Of a stretch of DNA of 64,000 nt, positions 21,700 to 34,601 are shown in pieces. A program made the translations under genes and the position numbers. Below the pieces are notes generated by a model, which was given only the letters and a program-made list of their open reading frames with translations, searched no databases and was not told the origin of the DNA. Position 1 is the stretch's first letter; each line of letters begins with the position of its first letter. Origin of the DNA: Neocallimastix lanati (nom. inval.) (Eukaryota > Neocallimastigomycota > Neocallimastigomycetes > Neocallimastigales > Neocallimastigaceae); assembly GCA_016946835.1 (NCBI GenBank), contig JACVTC010000060.1, positions 571,501 to 635,500 on the forward strand. The letters are read 5' to 3'.

Positions 21700-23235
21700 G
21701 AAGAATGTTTTTACTTTCTATTTAAAGAAAGTATAATCATTTAAATATATATAAATTTATTTTTATCATTTTTTAGTTAGTAATCCATTTTTATGATTCT
21801 ATTACCATTTTTATTTTATCATAGTCTTTATTTTTCAGAGCATCATTAAATTAAATTATATTTATTTAATTATTTAATTATTTATTAGTAATTTTTTATC
21901 ATTTATGATTTATTATCTATTACTTATTACTTTTTATCTATTATTTATTATTTATCATTAATTATTTATTATATATTATTTATTTAATTATTTGTTTTTT
22001 TTTTGAATAAAGTTATACTAATTATTCAAAATTTTTATATTTTTTATTATTTATTATTTATTATATATAATTTATTTAATTTTTGTTAAGGTTTTCGAGT
22101 TTTTTGAAAAAGATTAAAAGTTGATTTACATTAATATTCTCGATTTTGGATTAAAATTGGTCAGGTCAAGATGTTTGTATTAATTATAACAATTAATTAA
22201 AATTAAATAATTAATGACACACACAAAGTTTTATAATTATAAATTCAATCTTTAAGATTTATGTTTTATTGGAACTTTATTTTATATATATTTTAATAAT
22301 AAATTTTACTAAGATTAATATAACGAATTATTATTGTTATAATTAATATTAATGTTATGTTTATAACTTAAAATGTTAATGGGTTAATAATCTTACAAAG
22401 ATTTTAATATATGGAATATCAATTTCTTTTTGTACAAATCTAACATAATAATTAACAATATAATTAAATAATACATTTAATTTTAATATTCTTACATATA
22501 TATAAACTATATAAATTATAATAATAAAATAATATTGATAAGAATCTTTTAATAAAATAACTATATAAAATAACTATATAATTATTCATAAAATAATTTA
22601 ATAATAAAACATATTTAATAATAAATAATATAAAATAAAATAAGAATAAAAATAAATAAAATGAATTAAAATATTAAATTAGTTAAAAGTCTCTTTTTTA
22701 GAAATCCTCAGAATTATAAAGAATTCCTTAGAATCTTTTAGAAAATTATTGAATTATTTAAAATAAATTAAAGTTAAAGATTTTATTTTTATAAATTATT
22801 GATTAATTATTTAGGATATATTTAAAAATAATTAAATTATTTATTTATATTTGAATTTTTTTTAAAGTCCAATATCTTGTGTCTCTTAGTGGTTCAAATA
22901 AGTTTATATTAGCGTATATTGTAGCTCTCAGACGTAGCTTCCTAATGAATACAATTTTAGTTTTAAATTTAACTGGAAATTTCCATTTTTTGTCTAGTTA
23001 TCATTATTTTTCTTCTTAATTTTTTTGTCAATTTCATAAGGGTTAAATTAAAAAAATTATTTTTAATAAATGAGTCCAAATCCTTTTACTTCTAATTATT
23101 TAATATTCCTAATATTTATTTTTTATAATTAAAATTGAATTTAAAATAATTATGTCAATAATAACGAAATTAAATTTCCATTGATCTATTAGTGAATTTC
23201 AATTATAAATTCACTAATATTCGGGATTATTTTAA
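21700..23235 (-). repeat. L repeat copy 4, interrupted by a solo C LTR
   Basis: L copy with an internal deletion (about 22760). The AATAATCTTAC primer word is kept near 22390. Its end reads AATATTCGGGATTATTTTAA and is then interrupted by a solo C LTR; the shared T-run plus GAATAA...TTATTC motif resumes on the far side (23749-23790). Confidence 0.6.
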
Positions 23236-23748
23236 TGTAAAGGATATAACTCGATGAGTTGTACAAGCCTCATTACCATAACAAATTAATCATAATTAAG
23301 TATGATCATACGCCTCAAAATCCTTTTACAATATATATTATTTAATATTATTAAATAATAATAATAATAATAAAATTGTATTGAATATAATTTATACTTT
23401 TTAAACTATAATTAATTGTTTATTTTTATTTATTATTATCTAACTTTTTAAGTATTGTTTATTGTTTTATTTATTATTATATAACTTTTTAATTGTGTAT
23501 TTTTTTATGTATAAAAGAATAGTGAATTAACTGTTTTAAATAATCTTCGTAAGATTATTAATATTTTAATAATCTGATAACTTCATTCATTAAAAAATAT
23601 TATTAAATAAAACCAAATAAAATAATAATATAAAGACATAATAAAATTCTAAAAGAATACTGATAATATAAATTTTAATTATTATAATGAAGTTATTAGT
23701 TTATAGCATTCCAACCAAGTTATATTAAAACCAAATATAATCTTAACA
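23236..23748 (+). repeat. Solo LTR of the element C family
   Basis: 513 bp, TGTAAAGGATATAAC to ATAATCTTAACA, with the TATA box and GTAAGATTATT hairpin kept. The flanks TTTAA (23231-23235) and TTTAT (23749-23753) fit a target duplication with one change. It sits inside L copy 4, so it is younger than that copy. Confidence 0.88.
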
Positions 23749-23810
23749 TTTATTTTTTTTGAATAAAATAATATTAATTATTCAGATTATTTTAAATTTT
23801 GTTTGGGACG

Positions 23811-24271
23811 TGTTATTGTACCCTGGGCTTTTTTTTTTTGACACTACTCTAGTTAAGATAAATTATTCTAAATTGAATAAACACAAAAATTAATAACTTT
23901 TATTTATTTATTATTAAAATATTTTTTTTTTATTATTTTTTTATTAATATTTTTTATTTATTATATTACTTCATTACAAATTATTATAGTTATTACATTT
24001 TATTATCATCTAGCTAACTATATATTTTTATTTCTTATTACATCTCTATTCTATACTACATTTTTTTATCTTTTTCCTCTCCTAATCTTTTCTTTCTGAT
24101 TTCTCTTCTCCTTTTATAATTATTTTCTATTTTATATCTTTTTATATATATATTTTTTTTATCTCATTTAAGATTATAGTTGTTTATTTCTTAAAATTTT
24201 AAATATTTAATCTTATAACTTTATTCTTGAATTTATTGTTTATTTCATAGTTATTAGGGCGTTCAGTACCA
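23811..24271 (-). repeat. LTR of element D (left copy)
   Basis: 461 bp; plus-strand ends TGTTATTGTACC and CAGTACCA. Highly similar to 26891-27326. Confidence 0.7.
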
Positions 24272-24320
24272 TAACTTCCCCCCTAAATTTAGACTTCATC
24301 CTTTGAAGTCTCAATTTACT

Positions 24321-25035
24321 TCAATAATGGTTTTTTTTCTTCTTTCTAAATTTATAATTACGTTCTAAAGTTTTAATATCCTTTCTATTATTACAAGTTT
24401 TACTCAAAATTTCTTTTAGAACAATAATTTTAATTTTCTTTGCTTTATTTTTATTAAGAATTATATTATTATGTTTCTTAGAATTGGTTTTTATTTTTAT
24501 TATTTTTAACTTATTCAAAGTTGAATTAGTATTTTCTTCTTTTATTTCTTTATTAACAAGTTTAATCTTCATCACTATTAATTTTTCTTTCGTAACATTA
24601 TCGCTTTTCTTTTCTTCTTCTTCACAAACTCTTTGTAGACTCTCATTTCTACGACTTGGTTCTTGTTCTTTAATTTCGCTATCGCCCTGTATAAGATGAT
24701 CTTTTATCAGCTACACTTAGTTTATTCTCGACTTCTTTCACACAAATAATATTTTCCTTTCTTTTATTATTATTAATATTATCTTCCGAATTATAATAAC
24801 TTCTGAATCTTTTAAGTAGGTTAAAATTATTATTATTTCTATTAATTATAATTTGTTCTACTTGTATGGAGATTTTATTTTTAGTTTGTTTCTTGTTGAA
24901 TTTTAAATATTTTTCTAATCTTCCAACATCTCTGCAATTCTCAACATAATAAATTTTAAAAATTTTATTATTATTTCGGATTATAGATTTCGAATATTTA
25001 GGATGTTTTATTTCTGATATATAATATTTATACAA
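24321..25035 (-). pseudogene. Decayed minus-strand ORF remnant in element D
   Basis: Two Lys/Asn-rich frames (24679-25035, 118 codons; 24321-24575, 84 codons) read towards the left LTR. Recognisable phrases are YYVENCRDVGRLEKYLKF in the first, and RMKSKFRGEVMVLNA just before and across the LTR start in another frame. The position fits a degraded Pol C-terminus. An 8-bp hairpin (AGACTTCA/TGAAGTCT, 24291-24311) lies between ORF and LTR. I do not recognise a domain. Confidence 0.35.
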
Positions 25036-26417
25036 ATTAATAGTTATAATATCATTAGATAAATTTTCAATGTAAAGATATCTTTATATCTTTAATAAAT
25101 TTATGTAATACATTATTACATTAATTTATGTTTGAACTTTTTGTCACGATATCTTGAATAAAATTATGTAATTTACCTTAATTTATGAATTAAAACATAT
25201 TTCAATAAATTTATGTAAACGAAAAATCATACATTAAATTTATACGTACATGAATTAAATACTTTAAATAATTACTTCTCCTTGAATTAATAATTGAAAT
25301 TTAAAATTATAAATTAAAACTTAAATTATTTAAATTTATATTTATTAAATATGAAATTAAATAATTTAGTCACAAAAAATTCGCCAAATCTGTTATTGTT
25401 AAATTTTTTATTTATTTAAATAGTATAGTTTAATATTATTAATAGTTTTTAGTTTAATTTTAAATTAGTTAAAATATTTAAATAGTAATAATAAAAAATA
25501 GTTAATTAAAAAATTATACTATAATTAGTTTAGTTTAAATATTTTATTATTTTATAAATTTAATTATTATTAATATTTAAATTGAATATATGTAAATTAA
25601 ATTAATTTAATATATTAGAATATAATTAAGAAAAAATATAAATATTGTAAATTTTCTTTAATTGAAAGAACGTAATCGTTATTTTAACTATTTTATAGTT
25701 CATAACATAATAAGAACTATTTAATAAAAGATCTTTCATAAAACAATTATTTTTAATAAAAGAATTTGTTTTATAATAGAGTATTTTGTATTATTATAAT
25801 CTGTTTTGATATAAAATTCTTTTATAATGATTTTATTGAAGTCATTACTCTTTTTGCACAATTGATTTAATTTCCTGTTTAAATTCTCAGATAATTCCAT
25901 TTTGATTATTCATTCAAATTTTTATTCTCTTGTAATTAGTTATATTTTTAGTTAGTTATTTTAATAATGATTTATAATTTTATAATGTCTTGTAATTTAT
26001 TAATTATTATTAATTTAATATAATAAATATATATAAATACTAATCAACTAATTCTATTAATAATATAATTTAATTCCTATTATAATTGATAAAATACTAT
26101 AATACAATTGATTAAATATTATTATTTAGTTTTATTTTTAATTATTATTTTTTATATATATACATATATCCACTGAATTATAATGTTTATTTTATATAAT
26201 ATTTGGGTAAAATATTATATTTGAATATAATTTGAAAAATTCCTTTCTAATCAATATATAATTTTATTATAATCTATTAATTATTATAGCTTATCTCATC
26301 CATAAGTCTATAATATAATAATTATACCTAAAATTTATATTCTCTTAAAATTTTATTTATTTTATTTTATACCTTTATTATTAAATATATATAATTAATT
26401 AATTAATTAATTAATTA

Positions 26418-26450
<33 letters not shown>

Positions 26451-26890
26451 TCCTATATAAATTTAATTCTAAAATATTATTTGAATAATTTCTTTTTAAT
26501 CAATATACAATTTTATTACAATCTATTATTTATTATAACTTATTCACCCAATAAGACTATAATATAAAAACTATACCTAAAATTTATATTCTCTTAAAAT
26601 TTTATTTACCCTATAATATATATTTACTATTAAATCTATATAACTAATTATTATTATTATATATATATATATTATTTTTTAAATATTAATGAAATGAATA
26701 CCAACAATTAATTTTTTTTTATTATTATTATTATAATAATTATTATTATTATTTTTTTATTATTATGATAATTATTATTTTTTTTTATGATAATTATTTT
26801 TTTTATATTATTTTTATTTTTTTTTTATTCGATTTATTTTCAATTTATCTTAACGTGTCAATGCCCTAATTCTCCATCAAATTTTGAACG
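25036..26890. other. Noncoding interior of element D
   Basis: No gene seen. Contains a diverged internal duplication (around 26220-26400 versus 26460-26640, sharing AATTTATATTCTCTTAAAAT) and (AATT)n/(TTA)n tracts near 26395-26450. Confidence 0.55.
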
Positions 26891-27326
26891 TGTTATTGTA
26901 CCTTGGGCTTTTTTTTGACACTACTCTAGTTAAGATAAATTATTCTAAATTGAATAAACACAAAAATTAATAACTTTTATATATTTATTATTAAAATATT
27001 TTTTTTATTATTTTTTATTTATTATATTACTTCATTACAAATTATTATAGTTATTACATTTTATTATCATCTAGCTAACTATATATTTTTATTTCTTATT
27101 ATATCTCTATTCTACACTACATTTTTTTTCTTTTTCCTCTCCTATTCTTTTCTTTCTGATCTCTCTCCCCCTTTTATAATTATTTTCTATTTTATATCTT
27201 TTTATATATTTTTTTATCTCATTTAAGATTATAGTTGTTTATTTCTTAAAATTTTAAATATTTAATCTTATAACTTTATTCTTGAATTTATTGTTTATTT
27301 CATAGTTATTAGGGAGTCCCGTACCA
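26891..27326 (-). repeat. LTR of element D (right copy)
   Basis: 436 bp, TGTTATTGTACC to CCCGTACCA; a shorter simple-sequence stretch explains most of the length difference from the left copy. Confidence 0.7.
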
Positions 27327-27329
27327 TGT

Positions 27330-27810
27330 TGTAAGAAATTTAGATAAATTTATTATAAAATTTATCTATCTTTCTTATTTAATACATTAATTTAATACAT
27401 TAAATTATTGTATTTAGTTTAACCAATAATATTTATTTATTAATTTATATATATTTGATTCTCTTGAGTTCTCTTCGAGAAATCAAGAGTTATTATTTTA
27501 GGATTTTTATAATAAATAATAATTCAAATAAAATAATTAATTAATAAACAAAAACCTTTTTAATAAAACATATTTTATAAATATTTGTGTTTTTTATTCC
27601 TTTTGTGTTATTGTTTATTGTTTACTATAAAACTTTCTATAATAAACTCTTTTTTGTATTAAGTTAAGTATAATTATTTATTTATATTATTTCATATTTA
27701 TTTAATTATATTTAATTTTATTTTCTCAAATTAATGTTAATTAGTAATAATTAATGTTAATTTGTAGTTAAGAAATTATTTATACTTAATTTTATAGGTA
27801 ATTTCTTACA
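27330..27810 (+). repeat. LTR E, solo or remnant LTR of the Tf1-like group
   Basis: 481 bp with TGTAAGAAATT...AATTTCTTACA ends. Contains the CTCTTGA/TCAAGAG hairpin and AAGAGTTATTAT primer word of the element 1/A/B group. What follows is not a complementary primer-binding site, so this is not an intact 5' LTR. Flanking 5-mers do not match. Confidence 0.7.
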
Positions 27811-27815
27811 CTTGA

Positions 27816-28714
27816 TGTAAAAATTCTATTAAGAACTAACTCAAAATAGAATTATTAACTACAACTTAACGACTAATTCATTAAGTTGAGAAAATAGAAA
27901 ATAAAATAAAATAATTTTTTTTTACCTATAGAGTTTATTATAAATTTAATTATAATAATAACACGAGAAGTAAAAAAAGAATTATTTGTATAAATTTGAT
28001 TTTAAAAATATGTTTTTTGAATAAAATATTTTATTAATTTATTAAAGTTAAAAATATAAAATTGTTACTATTATAACTATGTTTTTATAATAATAACTCT
28101 TGATTTCTCAAAGAGAACTCAAGAGCCTTATTTATATTTTTTTATGAAAATAAGGTTAAATAAGAAAGGGTTTTCTAATCTTAACAAATCTCTTATCTAG
28201 GAAAAGATTAGATAGAAAAACCTAGATAAGTATTCGATCGATATTCTATCCATATCGATCATCGCATTAATTAAGTAAAACCGATTACTTCTAAAAAGTA
28301 ATTGGAAAAAATCTTAATTAACCGATTTTCCAATCTAATCTAATGATCGAAAATAAAAGAATAAAATAATAAAAGATATTTCGATCATATAATTTATCCT
28401 TATATAAAAAATATAAAATTAAATAGTTAATAAAATACAGAATACATTATAAAATACAGAATACATTATAAAATACAGAATACATTATAAAATACAGAAT
28501 ACAATACAATACAGAATACATTAGTTACAGTAGAGAAATTAATATATTGTAAATATATTATTTAAAATTAATTAAATAAATTTTGTTAAATTAATGAATA
28601 TCTAAAAATAAATTTAATGAATAAATATTATATGTAATTAAATAAAGTTATAGTTATAATAACTTAACTAAGAAAATATAATTATTTGTTAGCAAATAAT
28701 TATAGATTCTTACA
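27816..28714 (-). repeat. Solo LTR of the A/B family
   Basis: 899 bp with perfect CTTGA target duplications (27811-27815 and 28715-28719). It inserted exactly 5 bp beyond the end of LTR E. It carries four copies of an AATACAGAATACATTAT repeat (28433-28530), more than in elements A and B. Confidence 0.92.
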
Positions 28715-29100
28715 CTTGAATTTGTTATGGCTCAAGGAATTCAAAAAAAAAAAAATTTTATATAATATTAAAACACAAAAAAAATTTTATTCTTTCACAA
28801 TAATTTTTTTTTTATTTCTTTTCTTTTCTTTTATCTTTATTTAATTATTATATTTTTATTTTTACTATATTTTTATTTATTTATTTTATCTTTATTTTAT
28901 TTTTATTTATTTATTTTATTTTTATTTTTATTTTTATTTTTTTTTTATTTTTATTTTATTTTTATTTATTTATTTTATTTTATTTTTTTATTTAATTTAT
29001 TGTTATTTATTTTATTTATATTTATTTATTTTTATTTTTATTTATTTTATTTTATTTTTATTTTTATTTTTATTTACTTATTTTCTCTCCCCTAAAAAGG

Positions 29101-29187
29101 GGTTCCAAGGTAGTCAATTTATATCTTTTTGAAGATATAAAAGTTGCAAAGCCTCCGGAAGTAGTTGAAGAGATGGAAAAACAATAG
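29101..29187 (+). pseudogene. Possible 3' exon or coding remnant
   Basis: A short GC-richer island encodes GSKVVNLYLFEDIKVAKPP followed by EVVEEMEKQ and a TAG stop. It is preceded by a pyrimidine-rich stretch ending AAAAAG, which could be an intron acceptor. No upstream exon was found. Product not recognised. Confidence 0.2.
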
Positions 29188-30754
29188 ATTTTTAAATCTT
29201 ATTGATTATTTCCTTATTGTAATAAATAGAAATTTTATTATTTTCTAATATTCAAATTAACTAAAATAAATCTATAATATAAAAGATGCATTATAGATAA
29301 GAATTAGACAAAAAAAGAGAAGCAGTATTACAATAAAATTGAATACTTTAACTTAATTTTGATACTAATTTAATATGTAATCTTATATATTAATTTGAAT
29401 GACATAATAGAAAATAAAATACATTTATTAATATATGAAAAATCTTTTACAATTTTAAATACAGAAAATTTTATTTTATTTATTTCTTTCATTTCAATTA
29501 TTTCTTAATTCGAAAGACAGAAATATTGATAAAGTTATTTAAGTTGTTTATATACAGGAATTATTCCTTATTTAGAAGAATAATACTAAAAGTAATTAGT
29601 ACTATGTTATTGATAAACTCTCATAAATTTAATTTACCTTTATAAGGAATGAACATAAATTTAAATTAAATTTTATGTATAAACTTAAATTTTCAGATTA
29701 AATAATATAGTAAAATTATTAATGTAAAGAATACATAAATTTATTAATATTTTAAAAATCACATTGACTATATTAAAAGGTTTTTAATAAGAATCAATTT
29801 ATTACTTTATTCTTTATAAATATTGTTGAGGTTCATATTAGAAAAGGAGTGTGAACATTAAATAAATAGATAAATTAACTAATTACTAAATTACACTAAA
29901 AGAAATTATTATTACACATTATAAATTTTATTTAAAGAACTATTATTAAAAATATTTATTATTTATAAATTATATAACTATTTTATTGTTAAAAATACTT
30001 TATTAATATTAATATTTATTTTTATAACAATATGGGAAACCTTTCAATTATTATTCCTATTTCATTATCACTACTATTTCTACTATTTCTTTTCTCAGAA
30101 AGGCCCCCTTCATAAAATAATATGGATAATACATATTTTTATTGTTTAATTACATTATTAAAACCAATCATATAAATTAATTAATTACAAAAATTTAATA
30201 TTTAAAATAATAAAATATAATTAATATAAAAATTATTAATATAGAATATAAGAAAATTATTAATAGTAAAGAATATAATAATATATTTTTATATAATTAA
30301 TTATCAAGAATTTAATTAAAAATATCATTATTATTTCATTCTTTATCAATATTTGTTACAGGATTTCTAATATTTTAAATTTTTATTCTCCAAAAATAAT
30401 ATATTCTTAATAATTAAATTTCCTTTTTATCTTTATTAACTCTTAAATTTTTTATTAAGTATTTTCTTTTTCTTTTATATTTTTTTTTTTTTTTTTACTA
30501 CATGAATTTTATAATTATTTTAATTCTTATTAGAATTAATTATTACATGTGATTTTAATAATATTTTTTAAAAGTTATTTTAATAATAAAAATATTAATA
30601 TTAATATAATTAATATTATTTTTAATGACAAAATATTAATAATGATAAAATTAATAAATTTAACAATAAAATTATTGATAATATTTTCGATAACATAATT
30701 CTTAAAACATTTTAATATAAATAATAATTAAATATAATAATAAAACAATTTAAT

Positions 30755-30965
30755 TAATATAAAATAATAATTATTTAATAATTAGTCATTAATCAATTTA
30801 ATAAAATAATAATTATTTAATAATTAGTCATTAATCAATTTAATAAAATAATAATTATTTAATAATTAGTCATTAATCAATTTAATAAAATAATAATTAT
30901 TTAATAATTAGTCATTATTCAATTTAATAAAATAATAATTATTTAATAGTTAGTCATTAATCAAT
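30755..30965. repeat. 42-bp tandem repeat, about 5 copies
   Basis: Unit contains TTTAATAATTAGTCATTAAT and CAATTTAATAAAATAA. Copies are nearly perfect, with single changes in the last two. Confidence 0.85.
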
Positions 30966-32238
30966 TTAATTTGATAATTTATATAATTATTCTAAATTAA
31001 AATAAAATTATGAAATTATAAAAATAGTTTAAATTAATTAACATATAAAGTTATTAAATTTAATTATAATTTCGAATTGTATAATTTAAATCATTAGTTT
31101 ATTGTATTTTGGCTAGTTCCGTAACATATTTGGTACAAGATCTGAAGATTTTATTAATAAAATAATATACTCTAATAATAAGGAAAAATTTAAAATAATA
31201 TTCTCTAATTCTAAACCTAAATTAATTAATAAACTATTCTAATTTTAGTCTAAACTATCCTAATCTAAAAGAATCTAAACTAAATTAAAATAACTTAAAC
31301 TAATATCCTAATCTAAACTATTCTAATATATACTAAACAATTTCTCTAAATCTATTACTATTTCTATAAAATGTTTAATACATCTAATCTATTACTAAAC
31401 TAATTTTATACTATACTATCTTAATATTATACACTAAACACAAAAACTATTAATTAAACACTTTTAAAACACTAAATTTAGAAAAACTATTTAATAAATA
31501 TTAATTTATTTTAAACTATTTAATTTATTATTTAACTTTTAGAAAATATTAAAAAAATAATATAATAATAAAGTCGTAAGAAAAAAAGGGAGAGAACAAA
31601 AGTCAAAAGTATTGTGTTACTTTGTTCTTTTTTATACTAATAAAATATTTATTTGATTGGATTAAAAATAAAAAAAATTTAATAATAAAAATTTAATAAT
31701 AAAAATTTAATAATAAAAATTTAATAATAAGAATATAATAATAAAAATATAATAAACTTAAATTTTCTAAATTATTAAAATATTATATAAAAATTTTACA
31801 ATATTAAATAATATAATTAATACATGATTTTTCAATACATCTAATTATTTTTATTTAACTTTATAATATTCTATAACTAATATTTTAATATTCAATTTTT
31901 TTTATATTTATTTATAATTGTTAATTTACTTTAATATTTTCTTTAAATAGTTTAATTTTTCTTTATTTAATTGTACCGTAATATATTTGGGAAAAACAAA
32001 ATTTTTATACACAAAAGATAAAGATTTAAAATATTTATTTACACAATAACAATTTTATAATTTATTTATTTAATTTTTAAAGTAATTACATTATTTATTA
32101 AACTAATTAAATTTTATTAGCTAAATTATTACTATTCCTAATATTAATATTAATACTATTACTTATATTATTACTAATATTATTACTATTTTTATTTTAT
32201 TATTATTATTTATTTTTATTATTATTATTATTATTTTT

Positions 32239-32307
<69 letters not shown>

Positions 32308-33030
32308 TTTATTATTGTTTTGTGTTATTTTTTTTTTTTTAAGAAGAAGTTATTTTCTTCAGATATTTATATTCGATTTCATTTTTAAAGTTTAATATCT
32401 TGGAAATGAAAAAGAATTTAAGTATTTAATTAAAAGAATTATTAATTCATTCTTAATTAAATGTTAAATAAAATTATTAATAATATGTTTAATATAAATT
32501 CCATAAAGGAATAAAAAAATTATTATTTAAAAAGATATTATAAAGATTTTAATTAAATAATATCTGGAGTAAATAATTAAAAAGTTTACAAAAATATTAA
32601 TTGAATTTTATAAAAGATAATAAATTATTTAATGATAATTTATTTTAAGTTTAATAAAAATTAATATTAATTTATAGTGTTATTGAAAGTTAATAATAAT
32701 TAATTTGATAAAAATATAATAAAAATATAAAATAATTTTAATATAGATTCAATAAAGAATTTGTTAATATAAATTTTTGAAGAGTTTATATGTATTTTAA
32801 TATTAATTTAATTAAGATTCAGTAATGATTTTATAAAAAATATTTTTATAAAGATTTTAATTAATATTATAATAATTTTAATTAATTTATAATATTATAT
32901 AATAAAATTTTTAATTTAATTCAGGGAAGAATATAAGAAAGTTCCATTAGTAAAGAATATAAACTTAATTATGCTTAAGTTAAATCTAAACATAACAAAA
33001 TAAGTAATTTATAGTCATTCTTTACCATAT

Positions 33031-33707
33031 TGTAATAATCTATTTATAATATACTAACTATAACTAGATTATTAATATTTAAGATATAAAAATTTATACT
33101 TAACTTTATATAGAGTTTATTATAAACACTAAATATTGATATAAATAAAAGACTTTATTTCTTTTAATTTATTATATAGCATTATATAATAATAATTCTA
33201 ATTTCTTTAATCAAAGAAATTTGAGTTCTTTTATACTTTTTTATTTATAATTATTTTAATAGATGAAATTATTAAATAGATGTAATTATTAAATAAATAA
33301 AATAGATAAGATAAAGTTAACAAATCAAATAAAGGTATCTAATCTTAACAAATTGATATTCAGGAAAAGATTAGTAGAAAAACCTGAATAACTTCGATTA
33401 ATATTCTAATATATTAATCATCGTATTAATTAATAAAAACCCAATCATAATAATATTGGGGAAAAAATTAATTAAACGATTGCTAAAATCTTATAAATTA
33501 TCAACTAATTGAAATAATAAAATATAAATAATATTTTTAAGTAATTAATACATTACAACAAATTTGTTTACATTATTTTTCAATATATTAATTTGGATAA
33601 ATTAATATATTTTTTACATGTTAATAAATATTGAAATATAAATGAAATATAAATTAATTAAATAAGAAGATAGATTATTTTATAAGAAATAAATCTATAT
33701 TCTTACA
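33031..33707 (-). repeat. Divergent solo LTR of the Tf1-like group
   Basis: 677 bp, TGTAATAATCTATT to CTATATTCTTACA. Shares with the A/B LTRs the blocks AAAAGATTAG, AGAAAAACCT and CATCGTATTAATTA in order. Element A is inserted so that its target duplication AAAGC touches the end of this LTR. Confidence 0.75.
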
Positions 33708-33712
33708 AAAGC

Positions 33713-34588
33713 TGTAATAATTCTATTAAGAACTAACTCAAAATAGAATTATTAACTACAACTTAACGACTAATTCATTAAGTTGAGAAAATAAAATAAA
33801 ATAAATTTTTTTACCTTTAGAGTAGAGTTTATTATAAAATTAATTATAATAATAACACAAAAAGTAAGAAAAGAATTGTTCGTATAAATTGATTTTAAAA
33901 ATATGTTTTTTAAATAAAATATTTTTATTAATTTATTAAAGTTAAAAATATAAAATTGTTACTATTATAACTATGTTTTTTATAATAATAACTCTTGATT
34001 TCTCAAAGAGAACTCAAGAGCCTTATTTATATTTTTTATGAAAATAAGGTTAAATAAGAAAGGGTTTTCTAATCTTAACAAATCTCTTATCTAGGAAAAG
34101 ATTAGATAGAAAAACCTAGATAAGTTTTCGATCGATATTCTATCCATATCGATCATCGCATTAATTAAGTAAAACCGATTACTTCTAAAAAGTAATTGGA
34201 AAAAATCTTAATTTACCGATTTTCCAATCTAATGATCGAAAATAAAAGAATAAAATAATAAATGATATTTCGATCATATAATTTATCCTTATATTAAAAA
34301 TATAAAATTAAATAGTTAATAAAATACAGAATACATTATAAAATACAGAATACATTATAAAATACAGATAAAATACAATACAAAATACATTAGTTACAGT
34401 GGAGAATTTAGCATATTGTAAATATATTATTTAAAATTAATTAAATAAATTTTGTTAAATTAATGAATATTTAAAATTAAATTAAATAAATTTAATAAAT
34501 ATTATATGTAATTAAATAAAGTTATAGTTATAATAACTTAACTAAGAAAATATAATTATTTGCTAACAAATAATTATAGATACTTACA
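33713..34588 (-). repeat. 3' LTR of element A
   Basis: 876 bp; plus-strand ends TGTAATAATTC and GATACTTACA. It begins (sense) 13 bp upstream of the ORF stop, after AACAGAGCAA. Confidence 0.95.
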
Positions 34589-34601
34589 TTGCTCTGTTTA
34601 A

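Larger units (their letters stand above)
23811..27326 (-). mobile_element. Element D: gutted LTR element
   Basis: Two direct repeats (23811-24271 and 26891-27326) with TG...CA ends bound 2.6 kb of mostly noncoding DNA. On the minus strand GGGGGGAAG lies just before the left copy, where a polypurine tract would be, so the element probably reads leftwards. No RT, RNase H or integrase motif remains. It could be an internally deleted or a non-autonomous element. The flanking 5-mers do not match. Confidence 0.6.
28720..33030. other. 4.3-kb AT-rich region, no complete gene
   Basis: No intact gene seen. (TTTTA)n-rich tract at 28800-29085, a possible exon remnant at 29101-29187, a short hydrophobic ORF at 30032-30115, a 42-bp tandem repeat at 30755-30965, AAAAATTTAATAAT repeats at 31672-31735, and (TTA)n at 32160-32310. 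The words CCGTAACATATTTGG (31114) and CCGTAATATATTTGG (31976) recur 860 bp apart and may mark an old LTR. Confidence 0.55.

Noticed and set aside
26860-26890. tRNA-type primer-binding site next to the right D LTR (TGGAGAATTAGGG on the minus strand)
   Set aside because: It is several bases away from the LTR end and I cannot match it to a tRNA in the window.
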